NCBI GenBank assembly: GCA_945861175.1
Contig: CAMATR010000107.1
Location: 1 to 6,434, forward strand
Length of the DNA stretch: 6,434 bases
Direction: 5' to 3'
From: Chitinophaga pinensis
GTDB taxonomy: Bacteria > Bacteroidota > Bacteroidia > Flavobacteriales_D > Crocinitomicaceae
Shown: in pieces, positions 5,049 through 6,434 of the stretch
How the letters are laid out: the number at the start of each line of letters is the position of its first letter
Numbering within the stretch: the stretch's first letter is position 1
The notes under the pieces: model-generated
The model's database searches: none
Told to the model about the DNA's origin: nothing
The model's input: the letters and a program-made list of their open reading frames with translations, nothing else
Program-made: the position numbers and the translations under genes

Positions 5049-5663
5049 GTGAAAAAAGATACAACAACAGAAGAAAAAATTCGTGAAGCTGCTCGTCAAG
5101 TTTTTCGCTCGAAAGGCTTTTATGGATGCACTTCGAGAGAAATTGCAAATGCAGCTGGAGAAAATGTAGCATTAGTAAATTACTATTTCAGATCTAAAAG
5201 TCAATTATTCAAAATAATTTTTGAGGCAGCAATGGACGACTTTGTCCTTTCAATGGTTGAAGTCTTCGGATCCAAAAAGTCACTCGTAGAAAAAATGCGC
5301 ATATTCATTGACCTTGAGTATGCATTCTTAGCAAAACATCCTGAACTTCCTTCATTCATTTTGAATGAAATGAATCGCGAAGACGGTTGCAACATCGATC
5401 ATCAAAAATATTTTCTGAAAGTTGCCGAAACTGGCCTATTCGAAGAATGTTTCAAAGCACAAGAGGAAGGATACATGCGAAGTATTAGCCTCAATAGTAT
5501 TCCGTTACTAATAATGTCGAATTGCCATTATCCAGTTATGGCGAAAACAATGCTGATGCAGTTGCATGGCATGACCTCCAAAGAATACGATGATAACCTA
5601 AACATACACAAAAAACTAGTCTCAGATATGTTGATTAACTTTTTATTTCCTCAATCTAATTAA
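5049..5663 (+). CDS. TetR/AcrR-family transcriptional regulator
   Basis: The product is 204 residues, typical of the family, and acts as a DNA-binding dimer that usually releases its operator on binding a small ligand. The N-terminal TetR domain covers residues 7-54: EEKIREAARQVFRSKGFYG leads into the helix-turn-helix CTSREIANAAGENVALVNYY, followed by FRSKSQLF. The C-terminal part (from about 60) is helical and variable, with DLEYAFLAKHPELPSFILNE at 88-107, and is expected to form the ligand pocket and dimer interface. The ligand cannot be read from sequence. The start is GTG at 5049, which gives the standard short lead into helix 1; no ATG fits. An efflux outer-membrane gene begins 11 bases after the stop on the same strand, so the regulator probably controls its own efflux operon through the inverted repeat at 5009-5028. 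Confidence 0.93.
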   Translation: MKKDTTTEEKIREAARQVFRSKGFYGCTSREIANAAGENVALVNYYFRSKSQLFKIIFEAAMDDFVLSMVEVFGSKKSLVEKMRIFIDLEYAFLAKHPELPSFILNEMNREDGCNIDHQKYFLKVAETGLFEECFKAQEEGYMRSISLNSIPLLIMSNCHYPVMAKTMLMQLHGMTSKEYDDNLNIHKKLVSDMLINFLFPQSN

Positions 5664-5674
5664 AACAATAACCA

Positions 5675-6434
5675 ATGAAAAACACCTTATTGTATATACT
5701 GATATTATTTATTGGTTGTCAATACCGAGCACAAGGGCTTGATCTTGAGGCGTGTTTACGAATGGCTGACACAGCAAATATTGCAGTTAGAAATGCACAG
5801 CTAGATATTGAAATCAATGATCGAAATCGCACGGCTTATCTTTCAGCAAGATTACCACAATTGATTTATTCTGGCGATTACAGATACAATGCAATTATAC
5901 CAGGACAAGTTGTGCCAGGAGCATTTTTTGGCGGGGCACCGGGGACATTTACTACTGTCCAATTTGGCGTACCATTTACTTTAAGCAATACCTTACAATT
6001 GAATCAAATTTTATTTAATTCACAATTGGAATACGGACTCGCTGCACTCAAGATAAATGAGGAAATAGTATCCGTGAAACAAAAGCTCACTTCTCAAGAC
6101 GCAAAATATCAAGTTGCTACAACATTCTTTAACCTTCAAGCAGTTACTAAACAATTAAAATTTGTTGAAGGTAATTTGTCTAACATGGAAAGATTAATCA
6201 ATAATATGGAAGGATTGGTTAATCAAGGCTTAGTAATCCAAACTGAATCGGATAAGTTGAAAATTTCAAAAATGACATTGTTAAACACAAGAGAGTCTCT
6301 AAGTGCCTCGCGAGATCAACTTGAGACCATGTTGAAAATATTAATTGGGATGAATACACAAGAAAAAATTGATCTCACTGCAGATGATTTGGTGGAAAAA
6401 ACTATTCTTGTCGACAATTCTACTATTAATCTAC
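5675..6434 (+). CDS. TolC-family outer-membrane efflux protein (partial, 3' end off window)
   Basis: The first 253 residues are visible and the frame is open to the right edge; full members are about 430-490 residues. Residues 1-20 are a signal peptide (LLYILILFIG core, ending near RAQG). GLDLEACLRMADTANIAVRN at 21-40 is the typical family opening. LPQLIYSGDYRY at 60-71 and TLQLNQILFNSQLEYGL at 106-122 fit the two beta strands of the first barrel repeat. Residues 125-226 are long helices of the periplasmic tunnel, including QDAKYQVATTFFNLQAVTKQ at 141-160 and the family-like GLVIQTESDKLKISKMTLLN at 185-204. TolC proteins form trimeric channels joining an inner-membrane pump through a periplasmic adaptor; those partner genes are expected downstream. 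C15 follows LFIG, a poor lipobox with F at -3, so lipidation is possible but not favoured. Transcription is probably with tetR. Confidence 0.93.
   Translation, partial: MKNTLLYILILFIGCQYRAQGLDLEACLRMADTANIAVRNAQLDIEINDRNRTAYLSARLPQLIYSGDYRYNAIIPGQVVPGAFFGGAPGTFTTVQFGVPFTLSNTLQLNQILFNSQLEYGLAALKINEEIVSVKQKLTSQDAKYQVATTFFNLQAVTKQLKFVEGNLSNMERLINNMEGLVNQGLVIQTESDKLKISKMTLLNTRESLSASRDQLETMLKILIGMNTQEKIDLTADDLVEKTILVDNSTINL

Noticed and set aside
5705..5719. Possible lipobox (FIGC) in the TolC-family protein
   Set aside because: Phe at -3 is a poor lipobox residue and the hydrophobic segment also fits an ordinary signal peptide, so lipidation is not called.

Overview
The window is an AT-rich chromosomal segment from a member of the Bacteroidota. 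Three things point there. The leftmost gene is a DNA polymerase III alpha subunit with a proofreading exonuclease fused to its N-terminus. Several proteins (DapD, peptide deformylase, DUF1573 proteins) read like Flavobacteriia/Cytophagia family members. Gene starts lack Shine-Dalgarno sequences and instead follow TAnnTTTG boxes, the -7 element of Bacteroidota promoters. I cannot assign a genus.

Left part, minus strand (1-4066). Reading in the direction of transcription from the right: ruvX (Holliday-junction resolvase-like), def (peptide deformylase), a lipoprotein two bases after def, a secreted DUF1573 protein, a second shorter DUF1573 protein two bases after it, and dnaE, which runs off the left edge. 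Candidate -7 boxes precede ruvX, def, the first DUF1573 gene and, more weakly, dnaE. The block is therefore probably several overlapping transcription units rather than one operon. A terminator-like hairpin with a U tract lies inside the first codons of the small DUF1573 gene and may separate the strong DUF1573 gene from the small paralogue and dnaE.

Right part, plus strand (4108-6434). dapD (lysine/diaminopimelate pathway) is divergent from ruvX across a 62-base region that contains a 10-bp perfect palindrome. It ends in a textbook intrinsic terminator. Then follow a TetR-family regulator and the start of a TolC-type outer-membrane efflux protein, 11 bases apart. This looks like the beginning of a self-regulated drug or metabolite efflux operon whose pump and periplasmic adaptor would lie beyond the right edge. 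A 20-bp inverted repeat just upstream of the tetR promoter is the likely operator.

Most of the window is housekeeping: replication, protein maturation, lysine/peptidoglycan precursor synthesis. I see no CRISPR array, tRNA, rRNA, insertion sequence or phage gene. The points most worth a second look are the intragenic terminator-like hairpin, the TetR operator, the two start codons placed so close to their -7 boxes that the mRNAs may be leaderless, and the degraded metal site in the PHP domain of the exonuclease-fused polymerase. No gene-free stretch exceeds 300 bases; the longest gap is 110 bases (4939-5048), filled by the dapD terminator and the tetR control region.
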